A stretch of 64,000 nt of DNA. Origin: Pontibacter kalidii. Its GTDB lineage: Bacteria > Bacteroidota > Bacteroidia > Cytophagales > Hymenobacteraceae. The notes beneath the pieces are model-generated. The model made no database searches and was not told the origin of the DNA. It worked only from the letters and a program-made list of their open reading frames with translations. The stretch lies in contig NZ_CP111079.1 in the NCBI RefSeq assembly GCF_026278245.1, positions 312,501 to 376,500 of the forward strand, in the 5' to 3' direction. Positions within the stretch are counted from its first letter, which is position 1. Each line of letters opens with the position of its first letter. A program made the translations under genes and the position numbers. Shown in pieces: positions 19,166-26,582 of this stretch.

Positions 19166-19315
19166 AAAAAGAAAAAACCCCGCTTGTGGCGGGGCTTCTC
19201 GGTTTATACTTTGGTGTGTTTCACAAACACAATAGCATTACCTGTGGAGCCCCGGCGGAGTACCAAAAAAGTAAAAGCTAAAGTAAAATGTGTTGTGCAA
19301 CATGTGTTTATACAT
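19166..19315 (-). promoter_or_regulatory. putative Phe/Tyr-responsive attenuator before pheA
   Basis: On the minus strand a leader ORF (19315-19238) is followed by a strong terminator: AGCCCCGC, loop, GCGGGG (stem bases 19196-19178), then six T, ending about 20 bp before the pheA ATG. The last leader codons contain CGGGGCT (complement of 19248-19254), which can pair with AGCCCCG of the terminator's 5' arm. A ribosome stalled at the Phe/Tyr run would leave this segment free to form an antiterminator; one that reaches the stop, seven bases after GGGGCT, would cover it. The pairing is read from sequence; the mechanism is inference. Confidence 0.75.
19238..19315 (-). CDS. Phe/Tyr-rich leader peptide of the aromatic operon
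   Basis: A 25-codon ORF, ATG at 19315 and TAA at 19240-19238, in the gap between the DAHP synthase paralogue and pheA. Its centre reads FYFSFYFF (residues 10-17): five Phe and two Tyr in eight codons, plus another Tyr at residue 2. The end is GTPPGLHR-stop. This is the classical design of amino-acid leader peptides such as PheL. A second in-frame ATG at residue 5 would give a shorter version. The peptide probably has no function beyond controlling the downstream terminator. Confidence 0.75.
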   Translation of the reverse strand: MYKHMLHNTFYFSFYFFGTPPGLHR

Positions 19316-19373
19316 CTTTCTGCTCCAAAGCTAGTTTGTGAGATTCAGAAATCCTACTTAAAAATTACTTTTA

Positions 19374-20480
19374 TTACGCCACCGCTGATGACTCCACCCC
19401 GCTTTGCGGGTACTTGCGGTGCTGCTGCAGCGCCTCCATCAGCGTTCTCACAAAGTGGCTGTCCATCTCGGTATAGTCGTCTCGCTGCAGCCAGGCGTCC
19501 AGCTCGCGCTGCCAGCGGCTTACCTGCAGGCTCTCCTGCACATCGCCCATCTGGTGCAGGCTTATCTTCTGCGATACCTCGCGGCGGCGCAGCAACAGCT
19601 CCATCAGGGCCTTGTCCATGCTGTCCATCTGCTGGCTCAGGTCGTCGAGCTGCTCTACCAGGTGGTTGGTGCCGTCCAGCTTCACCTTCGTTTCGATGGC
19701 GTTGATGAGCAGCCCCAGCTCCTGCGGCATCAGCTGCTGCTGCGGGCTGCTGAGTGCCGCAGCCGGGTTCACGTGCGACTCGAACAGCAGGCCATCTGCT
19801 CCCAGGTCTACGGCTTTCTGGCTAACCGGGTACAGCAGGCTGCGGCGGCCGGCAATGTGCGCGGCATCGCAAAGTACGGGCAGCTCCGGATGCATGTCCT
19901 TCAGCTGCAGCATGTGGTCCCAGCGCGGGTGGTTGCGGTAGGGATACTGCTCATCGGCGGTAAAGCCACGGTTGATCAGGCCAAGGTCGGTGATGTCGGC
20001 CTGATTGAGGCGCTCCAGCGCTCCCAGCCACAGGCCCAGGTCCGGGTACACCGGGTTGTTCACCAGTACAGGCATATTAGTTCCTTTCAGGGCAGCGGCT
20101 ATCTCCTCCATGGCGAAAGGGTTTACCGTCGCGCGCCCGCTGATGCTCAGGATGTCTACGCCATACTTCATGGCCTCCTCGGCATGCTGTACATTGGCCA
20201 CTTCGCAGGCGGTGCGCAGGCCGGTTTCTTTTTTCACCATGTCAAGCCACTGTAGCCCCACCGTACCGACACCCTTGAATGAGTTAGGGCGTGTGCGCGA
20301 TTTCCAGATACCAGCACGTAGCACATTAATTCCCTTAATGGCTTTTAGCTGTTGGGCTGTTTTCAGCATCTGTTCTTCGCTCTCGGCACTGCATGGTCCC
20401 GCAATTAGCACCAGGCTGCCGTCTGCATGTCGGAAGCTGCTTTTCTGTGCTACATTGATCGGTGCTCTACTTGCTCTCAT
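19374..20480 (-). CDS. DAHP synthase / chorismate mutase paralogue with degenerate active sites
   Basis: A 368-residue protein collinear and gap-free with the intact copy at 15971-17089 over the synthase domain. Several key positions differ: K141 to N (VNNPVYPD), H170 to N (NRGF), KPRT to KSRT, DPSH to DAAH, metal Asp245 to Ser, D240 to Ala. Cys30, Arg171, His208 and the ESHVNP Glu remain. In the mutase domain the first Arg is lost (LDDLSQQMDSMD) and the EYK lysine is replaced. It is probably catalytically impaired and may be regulatory, but residual activity cannot be excluded. It is first in the cluster and has its own leader. Confidence 0.85.
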   Translation of the reverse strand: MRASRAPINVAQKSSFRHADGSLVLIAGPCSAESEEQMLKTAQQLKAIKGINVLRAGIWKSRTRPNSFKGVGTVGLQWLDMVKKETGLRTACEVANVQHAEEAMKYGVDILSISGRATVNPFAMEEIAAALKGTNMPVLVNNPVYPDLGLWLGALERLNQADITDLGLINRGFTADEQYPYRNHPRWDHMLQLKDMHPELPVLCDAAHIAGRRSLLYPVSQKAVDLGADGLLFESHVNPAAALSSPQQQLMPQELGLLINAIETKVKLDGTNHLVEQLDDLSQQMDSMDKALMELLLRRREVSQKISLHQMGDVQESLQVSRWQRELDAWLQRDDYTEMDSHFVRTLMEALQQHRKYPQSGVESSAVA

Positions 20481-20544
20481 GGTTTTGGCATGTTAAATAA
20501 TCTTGTTTTGTTTTTGGTTGATATAAGTTTGAGATACGCTTAAA

Positions 20545-20688
20545 GCAAAAGAGCCCCGCTTGTGGCGGGGCTCCCTTGGTGGTTTATATCTTACAGCTCT
20601 TTTACAGCGCACAAATACATTACCTCGGAAGCCCCGTATGAGGCACCTTAAAGGAAATCGTATTAATGCAGGCTAGTTGCTGAAGCAT
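20545..20688 (-). promoter_or_regulatory. twin attenuator-like leader before the DAHP synthase paralogue
   Basis: The minus-strand leader matches the one before pheA: a leader ORF ending GGGGCTTCC-GAGG-TAA, then a terminator GAGCCCCGC-CACAA-GCGGGGCTC with following T (stem 20573-20551), identical in the core of its stem and loop. The leader segment CGGGGCTTCC pairs with GGGAGCCCCG of the terminator arm over 10 bp with one G-U, giving the same antiterminator option. The gene starts 65 bp after the T run. The 330-bp gap 20481-20809 contains this element and two AAGTATA copies. Confidence 0.65.
20620..20688 (-). CDS. short leader ORF, twin of the pheA leader but without the aromatic run
   Basis: A 22-codon ORF, ATG at 20688 and TAA at 20622-20620. 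It ends PHTGLPR-stop, similar to the PPGLHR-stop of the pheA leader, because both encode the shared GGGGCT antiterminator segment. Where the first leader has FYFSFYFF this one has residues around CINTISFK, with one Phe and no Tyr. It could sense another signal or be a decaying copy. Translation is unproven. Confidence 0.5.
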   Translation of the reverse strand: MLQQLACINTISFKVPHTGLPR

Positions 20689-20809
20689 GTCTTTGTCTAT
20701 ATTTACAGCAAGTATAAAGTATAAGTGGGCAACAAAGCAAGTTTTTGTCTGAAAATATTTTTGCAAGGCAGGGTGGGAGGTGTGCTGCTGTGTCTTGACA
20801 ATCAGTTGT

Positions 20810-21751
20810 TTACTCTTTTACCGGTGGCTCGGGCAGCTCACTTTCTTTTTTAGGGAAGAGAAGCGAGGCGATGATGGAAATAGCCAGAATAGCTCCTACG
20901 GCTATCAGCGCGTAGCGCATGTCGATATGGTAAATATCACTGATAATCAGCTTCACGCCGATAAAGGCCAGGATGAGCGAGAGGCCATAGTGCAGGTAAT
21001 GGAACAGCTGCATAATGCCTGCCAGCGCAAAGTACAGGGCGCGCAAGCCCAGCAGGGCAAATACGTTGGAAGTATACACAATGAAGGGATCCTTGGAGAT
21101 GGCAAGGATAGCCGGGATAGAGTCGGCGGCGAACACCACGTCGGTGCTCTCGATCATGATCAGCACCAGGAACATGGGCGTGGCGTACCATTTGCCGTCT
21201 ATCTTGGTAAAAAACTTACCGCCCACGGCGGTTTTGGTCATGCGCAGGTGTTTGCTGGCCCACTTCACCAGCGGGTTCTGCTCGGGATCCACGTCGTTGT
21301 CCTTGGTAAAGGCCATTTTAATGCCTGTGTACACCAGAAAAGCGCCCAGAATGTAGATGAGGAAGTGGAACTTGGCAATGAGCGCCACGCCGACAAGTAT
21401 AAAGATGGCGCGCAGCACCAGGGCTCCGAACACGCCCCAGAACAGCAGGTTGTGCTGGTACTTGAGCGGCACCTTGAAGTAGTTAAAGATCAGGATGAAG
21501 ACGAAAAGGTTGTCCACGCTCAGCGACTTTTCGATCAGGTAGCCCGTGAGGAACTCCATGGCCGGCTGCTCGCCTTTCCAGAAGTAGATGAGCACGTTAA
21601 AGCCCAGGGCCAGCATAATCCAGAACAGGCTGGTGAGCAGGGCTTCCTTTATTTTCACCTCATGCTCCTTGCGGTGGAACACGAACAAGTCCAGTACCAG
21701 CATCAGCACTACAAAGGCATTAAAAAAGATCCAGAAATAAATGCTGTCCAT
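20810..21751 (-). CDS. TerC/Alx family membrane protein
   Basis: A 313-residue protein with about nine membrane segments. The family's two acidic motifs are present: EKSLSVDNLFVFILIF (about residue 74) and ESTDVVFAADSIPAILAI (about 185-202). These are the residues linked to metal export, manganese in Alx/TerC relatives. The C-terminal tail is short and charged. No yybP-ykoY manganese riboswitch could be recognised in the 254 bp upstream. The specific metal is inference. Confidence 0.9.
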   Translation of the reverse strand: MDSIYFWIFFNAFVVLMLVLDLFVFHRKEHEVKIKEALLTSLFWIMLALGFNVLIYFWKGEQPAMEFLTGYLIEKSLSVDNLFVFILIFNYFKVPLKYQHNLLFWGVFGALVLRAIFILVGVALIAKFHFLIYILGAFLVYTGIKMAFTKDNDVDPEQNPLVKWASKHLRMTKTAVGGKFFTKIDGKWYATPMFLVLIMIESTDVVFAADSIPAILAISKDPFIVYTSNVFALLGLRALYFALAGIMQLFHYLHYGLSLILAFIGVKLIISDIYHIDMRYALIAVGAILAISIIASLLFPKKESELPEPPVKE

Positions 21752-22005
21752 GAGCTAAGTCGTGTCTTTAGAAGAAACAAATATAGGCAAGGGGTGGCAA
21801 ACTCACATGCATTGTTCGCCGAAAAGCTGCTGTAGCCAGCTATACTTCCGGAACAGGCGCCCTGGGTGGAGTAAGGGGTATATGTTGTTCGTGAGCGGAG
21901 ATCCCAGGCATACTTATTTCCTGGCCCTTTAGCTTTCCAACTTCTACCAACTGGCTACGGAAGCAAAGTATAAACGTTAGTGCCTGCCTATACTTTAGAG
22001 CCGGG

Positions 22006-22740
22006 CTAGTAGCGGTCGAAGTGGCGGAAATAACTGCTAAGCTTCATCTTGATCACGCCCAGCACGGCCTCCTTAAAAATACCCGACGACATTTTAGAGG
22101 TGCCTTTAGTGCGGTCAGTAAAGATGATCGGCACTTCCTTTATCTTGAAGCCATACTTGTAGGAAAGGAACTTCATTTCGATCTGGAAGGCATAGCCCAC
22201 GAAACGGATCTCGTCGAGCTGGATGGTTTCGAGCACTTTGCGGCGGTAGCATTTAAAGCCAGCCGTCGTGTCGTGAATGGGCATGCCTGTTACCAGGCGC
22301 ACATACGAGCTGGCGAACCACGACATCAATACGCGGCTCATAGGCCAGTTCACCACGTTTACGCCCTGCACGTAGCGGCTGCCAATGGCCACGTCGTAGC
22401 CGTTGTTGGCGCAGGCATCGTAGAGGCGCAGCAGATCGTCAGGGTTGTGCGAGAAATCACAGTCCATCTCGAAAATGAACTCGTAGCCGTGGCGCAGCGC
22501 ATACTTAAAACCGTGGATGTAGGCCGTGCCGAGGCCCAACTTGCCCTGGCGGGTTTCGAGCTGCAGGCGACCGGGGAATTCCAGCTGCAGTTGGCGCACA
22601 ATGTCGGCGGTGCCGTCCGGGGATCCGTCGTCGATAATCAACAGCTCGAAGGGGTGGGGTAAGGACATCACCTTCCGCACCATCGCCTCTATGTTTTCCC
22701 GCTCGTTGTAAGTTGGGATGATCACCAACGCGTCTTTCAT
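22006..22740 (-). CDS. polyprenol monophosphomannose synthase-like glycosyltransferase
   Basis: A 244-residue soluble GT2 enzyme of the dolichyl-phosphate mannose synthase group: IIPTYNERENIEAMV at the start, D37-D38-G39-S40, metal motif D93-C-D95 in FEMDCDFSHNP, and the late IVFTDR-type segment (IIFTDRTKGTSKMS). No membrane domain is present. It would load a sugar, usually mannose, onto a polyprenyl phosphate. It lies 17 bp after hemG on the same strand, so they may be co-transcribed. Confidence 0.9.
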   Translation of the reverse strand: MKDALVIIPTYNERENIEAMVRKVMSLPHPFELLIIDDGSPDGTADIVRQLQLEFPGRLQLETRQGKLGLGTAYIHGFKYALRHGYEFIFEMDCDFSHNPDDLLRLYDACANNGYDVAIGSRYVQGVNVVNWPMSRVLMSWFASSYVRLVTGMPIHDTTAGFKCYRRKVLETIQLDEIRFVGYAFQIEMKFLSYKYGFKIKEVPIIFTDRTKGTSKMSSGIFKEAVLGVIKMKLSSYFRHFDRY

Positions 22741-22757
22741 CCGGCAAATATAGCTAA

Positions 22758-24104
22758 TCAGCTATTGTGGGCATGAGGCCTGGTAGAATTAATTTTGCAG
22801 GCCAACTCTTTGGCAGCGCGTATACAACTCGGCACCGACACACCCGAATGCCAGTTGGCGGCGATGTACATGCCCTCGCTCTCCAGGGTCTGGGCCATTT
22901 GATGGGCATCCTCTATGTGAATGTCGTACTGGGGCAAGGATTGCTGCCAGAGGTGGGCGTACTGGAAATTCGGCTTTTCGGAGGTGATGCCGTGCAGTTC
23001 CTTGAGTTCCTGATGCACCTGCCGCAGCAGCGCCTCTCGCTCCGTTAAAGCATGGTGTTCGGCCTGCACACCTCCCACGAAGGTGGTAAACAGCACCTCG
23101 TGCGGGCGGCAACGGCCACTGAAAACAGAGCTGCTCCAGATAGACTGTGCCGTAAACGCGTCTTCGGCCCTCGGGTGCATGGCTCCGAAGCCCTCCAGCG
23201 GATTGCTCACGTCGCGGCGGTTGTAGGCAGTGTGCACCACCGACAGGGGCGGGTAGTGGATGTTCTGCAGCGCGGCGGCCATGCCCGGGAAAGTATAGTG
23301 CAGCAGGTCGGCGGCTTTGGGGGCAGGCAGCGCCAGCACCAACATGTCATACTCCTCGGTGTCGGTTTCGGAGGGGGAGGCGCAGCTCACGATGTATTTG
23401 CCCTCGCAGCGGGTAATCATCTCCACCTGGTGCTCGGTGTGCAGCGAGATCAGCTTATCTGCTATAGCGAGCGGCAAAGTATGCATTCCTTCCACAAAGG
23501 AAAACGACTTGAGCCGGTCGGCCGCTTTCCGGTGGTGCGCCAGCCCCTTCAGCACAGAGCCGTGCTCCATCTCCAGCTCCTTTAGCTGCGGAAAAGTTTT
23601 TCGGATCAGCAGTTTATCCGGGTCTCCGGCATACAGGCTGGAGATGAGCGGGTTTACCCCGTACTCCAGCACGCCAGGGCCAAAGCGGCGCTCGAAAAAC
23701 TGCGACACGGTTTCATACGCGTGCTCAGCAGGCGGAATGTTCTTTTCCTGCAGGATGCGGTAGCGGGTCTTCCAGGAGAAGCAGGTGTTGGAGAGGAGTG
23801 AGAAAGGCGAGAGCGGCAGCTGCTGATAGGTGCCGTCGCGCAGCACAAAATGGTTATGGCTGTTGTCGGCTGCCGGGAGTACTTCCACATCCAGTTTCAG
23901 CTCCCGCACCAGGTCGTCCAGCTCCGGCGAGAATTGGACAGCATTTGGGCCCAGTTCCAGCAGGTAATCGCCCACTCTAACCGTGCGGATGTTGCCCCCT
24001 ACCTGGCTGCCGGCCTCCAGTAAATCGTAGGGGATGCCCAGTTTTTGCAGGTAATAGGCCAGCGCCAACCCCGAAATCCCCGCTCCAATAATCGCTACTC
24101 TCAT
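22758..24104 (-). CDS. hemG: protoporphyrinogen oxidase
   Basis: A 448-residue FAD enzyme of the oxygen-dependent PPO (HemY-type, sometimes named hemG) family. The FAD-binding GxGxxG is AIIGAGISGLALAYYL (4-19), followed by an acidic Glu (LLEAGSQVGGN). The family segments ELGPNAVQ, VNPLISSLYAGDP and the C-terminal NWHSGVSVPSCIRAAKELA are intact. It converts protoporphyrinogen IX to protoporphyrin IX in haem synthesis. Other haem genes are not in the window. Confidence 0.93.
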   Translation of the reverse strand: MRVAIIGAGISGLALAYYLQKLGIPYDLLEAGSQVGGNIRTVRVGDYLLELGPNAVQFSPELDDLVRELKLDVEVLPAADNSHNHFVLRDGTYQQLPLSPFSLLSNTCFSWKTRYRILQEKNIPPAEHAYETVSQFFERRFGPGVLEYGVNPLISSLYAGDPDKLLIRKTFPQLKELEMEHGSVLKGLAHHRKAADRLKSFSFVEGMHTLPLAIADKLISLHTEHQVEMITRCEGKYIVSCASPSETDTEEYDMLVLALPAPKAADLLHYTFPGMAAALQNIHYPPLSVVHTAYNRRDVSNPLEGFGAMHPRAEDAFTAQSIWSSSVFSGRCRPHEVLFTTFVGGVQAEHHALTEREALLRQVHQELKELHGITSEKPNFQYAHLWQQSLPQYDIHIEDAHQMAQTLESEGMYIAANWHSGVSVPSCIRAAKELACKINSTRPHAHNS

Positions 24105-24217
24105 CTGCTGCTGTTCCTGTTTATTTTATACTTTGTTACCCTGGCCGGGACCGGCATTTACCCTCCTAAACGTTTTAATGCGTAATTTAGCGCACCAACC
24201 CACACTAACTATACCAC

Positions 24218-24748
24218 ATGCAGAAGCAAAAGTGCGTTTTCCTGGACCGCGACGGTGTACTGAACCGTGAGCGTGGCGACTATACGTATGCGTTGGAAGA
24301 TTTTGAAGTGCTGCCCCGTGTGCCTGAGGCGCTTAGGCTGTTGAAGAAGAACGGCTATTTGCTGATCGTGGTTACAAACCAAGGGGGCGTGGCCAAGGGA
24401 TTGTACAAAAAAACGGATGTGCTGGCCTGCCACCAGAAACTACAGGACTTCTGCGGCTCGTTGATCGATGCCCACTACATGGCGCCCGGCCACCCGAGTT
24501 CCTCCGCCTCCCTCTCCCGCAAGCCCGATAGCCTGATGCTGGAGAAAGCCATCGCCAGGTATAACATAGACCCCGCCCAAAGCTGGATGGTGGGTGACTC
24601 GCTACGTGATCTGGAGGCTGCTGAAAAAGTAGGCGTTCGCGGTATACTGGTGGGTGGCAAGTATGAACCCGGCGCGCATGTATGGCAAATGGCTGACCTG
24701 TGGGAAGCGGCGCAGTTTATACTTGGGGAAGCGGTTGGGGGAGTATAG
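24218..24748 (+). CDS. HAD phosphatase of the GmhB/HisB-N type, zinc loop missing
   Basis: A 176-residue HAD-superfamily phosphatase close to D,D-heptose 1,7-bisphosphate 7-phosphatase: motif I D10-R-D12 in FLDRDGVLN, motif II VVTNQGGVAKGLY, motif IV MVGDSLRDLEAA. GmhB and HisB-N normally hold a zinc through Cys and His in a loop of the form CPHHP..GCDCRKP. Here it reads MAPGHPSSSASLSRKP, so all cysteines are gone. Heptose-phosphate phosphatase in lipopolysaccharide synthesis is plausible, but another sugar-phosphate substrate is possible. Confidence 0.82.
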   Translation: MQKQKCVFLDRDGVLNRERGDYTYALEDFEVLPRVPEALRLLKKNGYLLIVVTNQGGVAKGLYKKTDVLACHQKLQDFCGSLIDAHYMAPGHPSSSASLSRKPDSLMLEKAIARYNIDPAQSWMVGDSLRDLEAAEKVGVRGILVGGKYEPGAHVWQMADLWEAAQFILGEAVGGV

Positions 24749-24863
24749 GAAAAGTATGTTGATCTGGATATATTCACAGACAGAACTGTCAAGAATGAGG
24801 GATAGGTAAGACTACCTCCACACATAATGCAGATAAGCCGAATAGACTTCCGTTTAGCCGGTA

Positions 24864-25308
24864 GTTGGGCATAATAGGGAAATATAAAGTAAAGAATTGA
24901 TGTTTGACTGGAGCAGAATTATTTGGCCTAATCTTGCGATATTACTCGCTGTGACTTTTCTACAAGTAATTTACATGGGCACATCTCCTAACCCGGCTTA
25001 TGACGAAGACCTTCAGTTTAACACAGTTTGTTTTGGAAATATCATCTGTTATAAAAAGGTTCTACTATACCAATTAGCCATTTTTGGATTATTGACAATA
25101 GGATTAAACTATATATTATTGAGGGGAAAATCCCAAAACCCTATAAGAGTATCAATGACAGTATTTCTCGCATTCATCTTGATAACAGGTAGTCTTTTGA
25201 CTTATTTATCGATGGGCTTCTTTGGGAAAGGTTAATTTAAAACTTCTATGCCCAACACGGCACATGCTTCATACTCGGCTGCGCCTCGTTCGCAGCCTGT
25301 ACAAAACG
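24864..25308 (+). mobile_element. integron-type gene cassette, single and without integrase
   Basis: The segment begins at GTTGGGC (24864-24870), a GTTRRRY core, and ends in an attC-like site whose first core box GCCCAAC (25250-25256) is its exact complement; the match extends to 10 bp (GTTGGGCATA against TATGCCCAAC). This relation is what cassette circularisation produces. The cassette holds one short AT-rich ORF with about 30 bp before it and 14 bp between stop and attC. No integrase is visible in the window. Confidence 0.6.
24900..25235 (+). CDS. hypothetical membrane protein in cassette
   Basis: A 111-residue protein, unrecognised. Three hydrophobic segments lie at about 9-25, 53-72 and 83-103, with short polar loops and a KG tail. 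The sequence is clearly more AT-rich than the surrounding genes. The ATG at 24900 is preferred over a TTG directly before it. Position inside a predicted gene cassette explains the foreign base composition. Function unknown. Confidence 0.65.
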   Translation: MFDWSRIIWPNLAILLAVTFLQVIYMGTSPNPAYDEDLQFNTVCFGNIICYKKVLLYQLAIFGLLTIGLNYILLRGKSQNPIRVSMTVFLAFILITGSLLTYLSMGFFGKG

Positions 25309-25314
25309 TTATGA
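25250..25314 (+). other. attC-like recombination site
   Basis: A 65-bp site: outer box GCCCAAC (25250-25256), central hairpin GGCTGCG-CCTCGTT-CGCAGCC (7-bp stem, near 25277-25297), and right box GTTATGA (25308-25314), with the exchange point expected between G25308 and T25309. The outer left box pairs with the cassette's own start rather than with GTTATGA, as expected when two cassettes are joined. Spacer arms are unequal (about 20 and 10 nt), which is atypical. Confidence 0.55.
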
Positions 25315-25332
25315 CGCATTAAAATTTATTAA

Positions 25333-25878
25333 ATGAGCCAACTAAATTTCTTCTTTGATAAAAAAGATATTCAGAAGAAGGTCCTGGCGATTATTGCATT
25401 GAACGAAGCAGAGGTCTTCAGAGGTTCTTTCTATGAAACAGACGCACCAAGGCCTATTGGAAGCATTGAGGAACTTGGTGAATTTGAAAGTTTGGTTCTT
25501 TGGCTCAGAAACGGCTTCAGAGAGCCCAAGTGTTCCAGTAAAGGAAGCGGGGAAATTGAAAGGAAGTATCTCTTTGACTACATGAAAGACCCAATCATAG
25601 TGATCGATAATAGTACTGTTTCAAACAACTTGATGGCACCTAGTCGCATATATTATAAATCAGGATGGGTTAAAAATGAAGAATTAAGAAAGAAGCACAA
25701 GGATTGGGCTACTAGAATTTATAAACTCTTCGATAAGGACACATTGAAAATTAAGAAGACCTGGAGAGTGTCTAAATCTGTAGAAGATTGGATAAATAGT
25801 GGGGGTGAGATTGAGTTAGGTAGAGGCGGCTTGGTGCTTAACAGAGAAAAAATTAAGGAACAAAGCAGAGTACAGTAA
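25333..25878 (+). CDS. hypothetical protein, AT-rich, possible second cassette gene
   Basis: A 181-residue protein, unrecognised: soluble, Lys-rich, no signal peptide or membrane segment. A central VIDNSTVSNNLMAP stretch precedes a basic half with RKKHKDWATRIYKLF. It starts 25 bp after the attC exchange point, the usual cassette spacing, and has a low GC content by eye. No second attC follows its stop, so this would be a cassette that lost its end. Function unknown. Confidence 0.6.
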   Translation: MSQLNFFFDKKDIQKKVLAIIALNEAEVFRGSFYETDAPRPIGSIEELGEFESLVLWLRNGFREPKCSSKGSGEIERKYLFDYMKDPIIVIDNSTVSNNLMAPSRIYYKSGWVKNEELRKKHKDWATRIYKLFDKDTLKIKKTWRVSKSVEDWINSGGEIELGRGGLVLNREKIKEQSRVQ

Positions 25879-25976
25879 TCATACTTTCTTTGGCTGACGC
25901 CCTACCATCTGCTATACCTGCAGGTTAGCTGTCTTATTTATAACTATCGTATCAACTAAAGCAATCATTTACACCT

Positions 25977-26576
25977 ATGGGCCTGTTTAACAAACTCTTT
26001 GGCGGAACAAAAAAGATATCAACTACTACACCCCCGATCACAAACTTTACCGCTTCAGATGCGCTTATGGACGAGGAGAAGTTTTGGGACATCATCCAAA
26101 CCACCAGGAGCAAAGCAAACGGAGATTACGAGCAACAGCAGGAAGAGTTGGCAGGCGAACTTCGCCGGTTAACACCTGACGAGATCATCTTGTTTGGGAA
26201 CAGGTTCCGGTACTTCAGAGGGCTAGCAAACACATGGGAATTATGGGGGGCTGTATACATTATTGAGGGCGGTTGTGGTGATGACTGCTTTAATGACTTC
26301 AGGGAATGGGTAATCGGGCAAGGCAGAGATTTCTACTACAATACAATCAATGACCCGGAAACACTTGTTGAAGTAGACTCTGATATAATTGAAGACGTTG
26401 ACAGGGAAGGCTTGGGCTATGTTCCTGCTACGGTTTTCAAAGAACTAACAGGGCAGCGTATGCCTTATCCATACCAAGAGAAAATGGAGACGACAGGGTA
26501 CGAGTGGGAAGAGGGAAGCGATGCCTTAAAGCAGATGTTCCCAAAGTTGTCTGCCAAATACCCACATAATGTGTAA
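25977..26576 (+). CDS. DUF4240 domain protein
   Basis: A 199-residue protein. After a short N-terminal tail (MGLFNKLFGG), residues 30-170 match DUF4240: MDEEKFWDIIQ, LTPDEIILFGNRFRYF, a LWGAVYIIEGGCGDDCFNDFR stretch, and the IGQGRDFYYNTINDPETL segment. Such proteins are widespread in bacteria and sometimes occur with WGR-domain proteins. Function unknown. It sits six bases upstream of the DUF2071 gene. Confidence 0.85.
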   Translation: MGLFNKLFGGTKKISTTTPPITNFTASDALMDEEKFWDIIQTTRSKANGDYEQQQEELAGELRRLTPDEIILFGNRFRYFRGLANTWELWGAVYIIEGGCGDDCFNDFREWVIGQGRDFYYNTINDPETLVEVDSDIIEDVDREGLGYVPATVFKELTGQRMPYPYQEKMETTGYEWEEGSDALKQMFPKLSAKYPHNV

Positions 26577-26582
26577 AGCAAC

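Noticed and set aside
19166..19197. Hairpin before pheA read only as terminator of the upstream DAHP synthase paralogue
   Set aside because: It lies about 180 bp past that gene, directly before pheA, with a Phe/Tyr leader ORF in between and a homologous unit before another aromatic gene; some contribution to upstream termination remains possible.
25879..25976. A second attC site after the 181-residue ORF
   Set aside because: The expected complement of GTTATGACGC is not found before the next gene.
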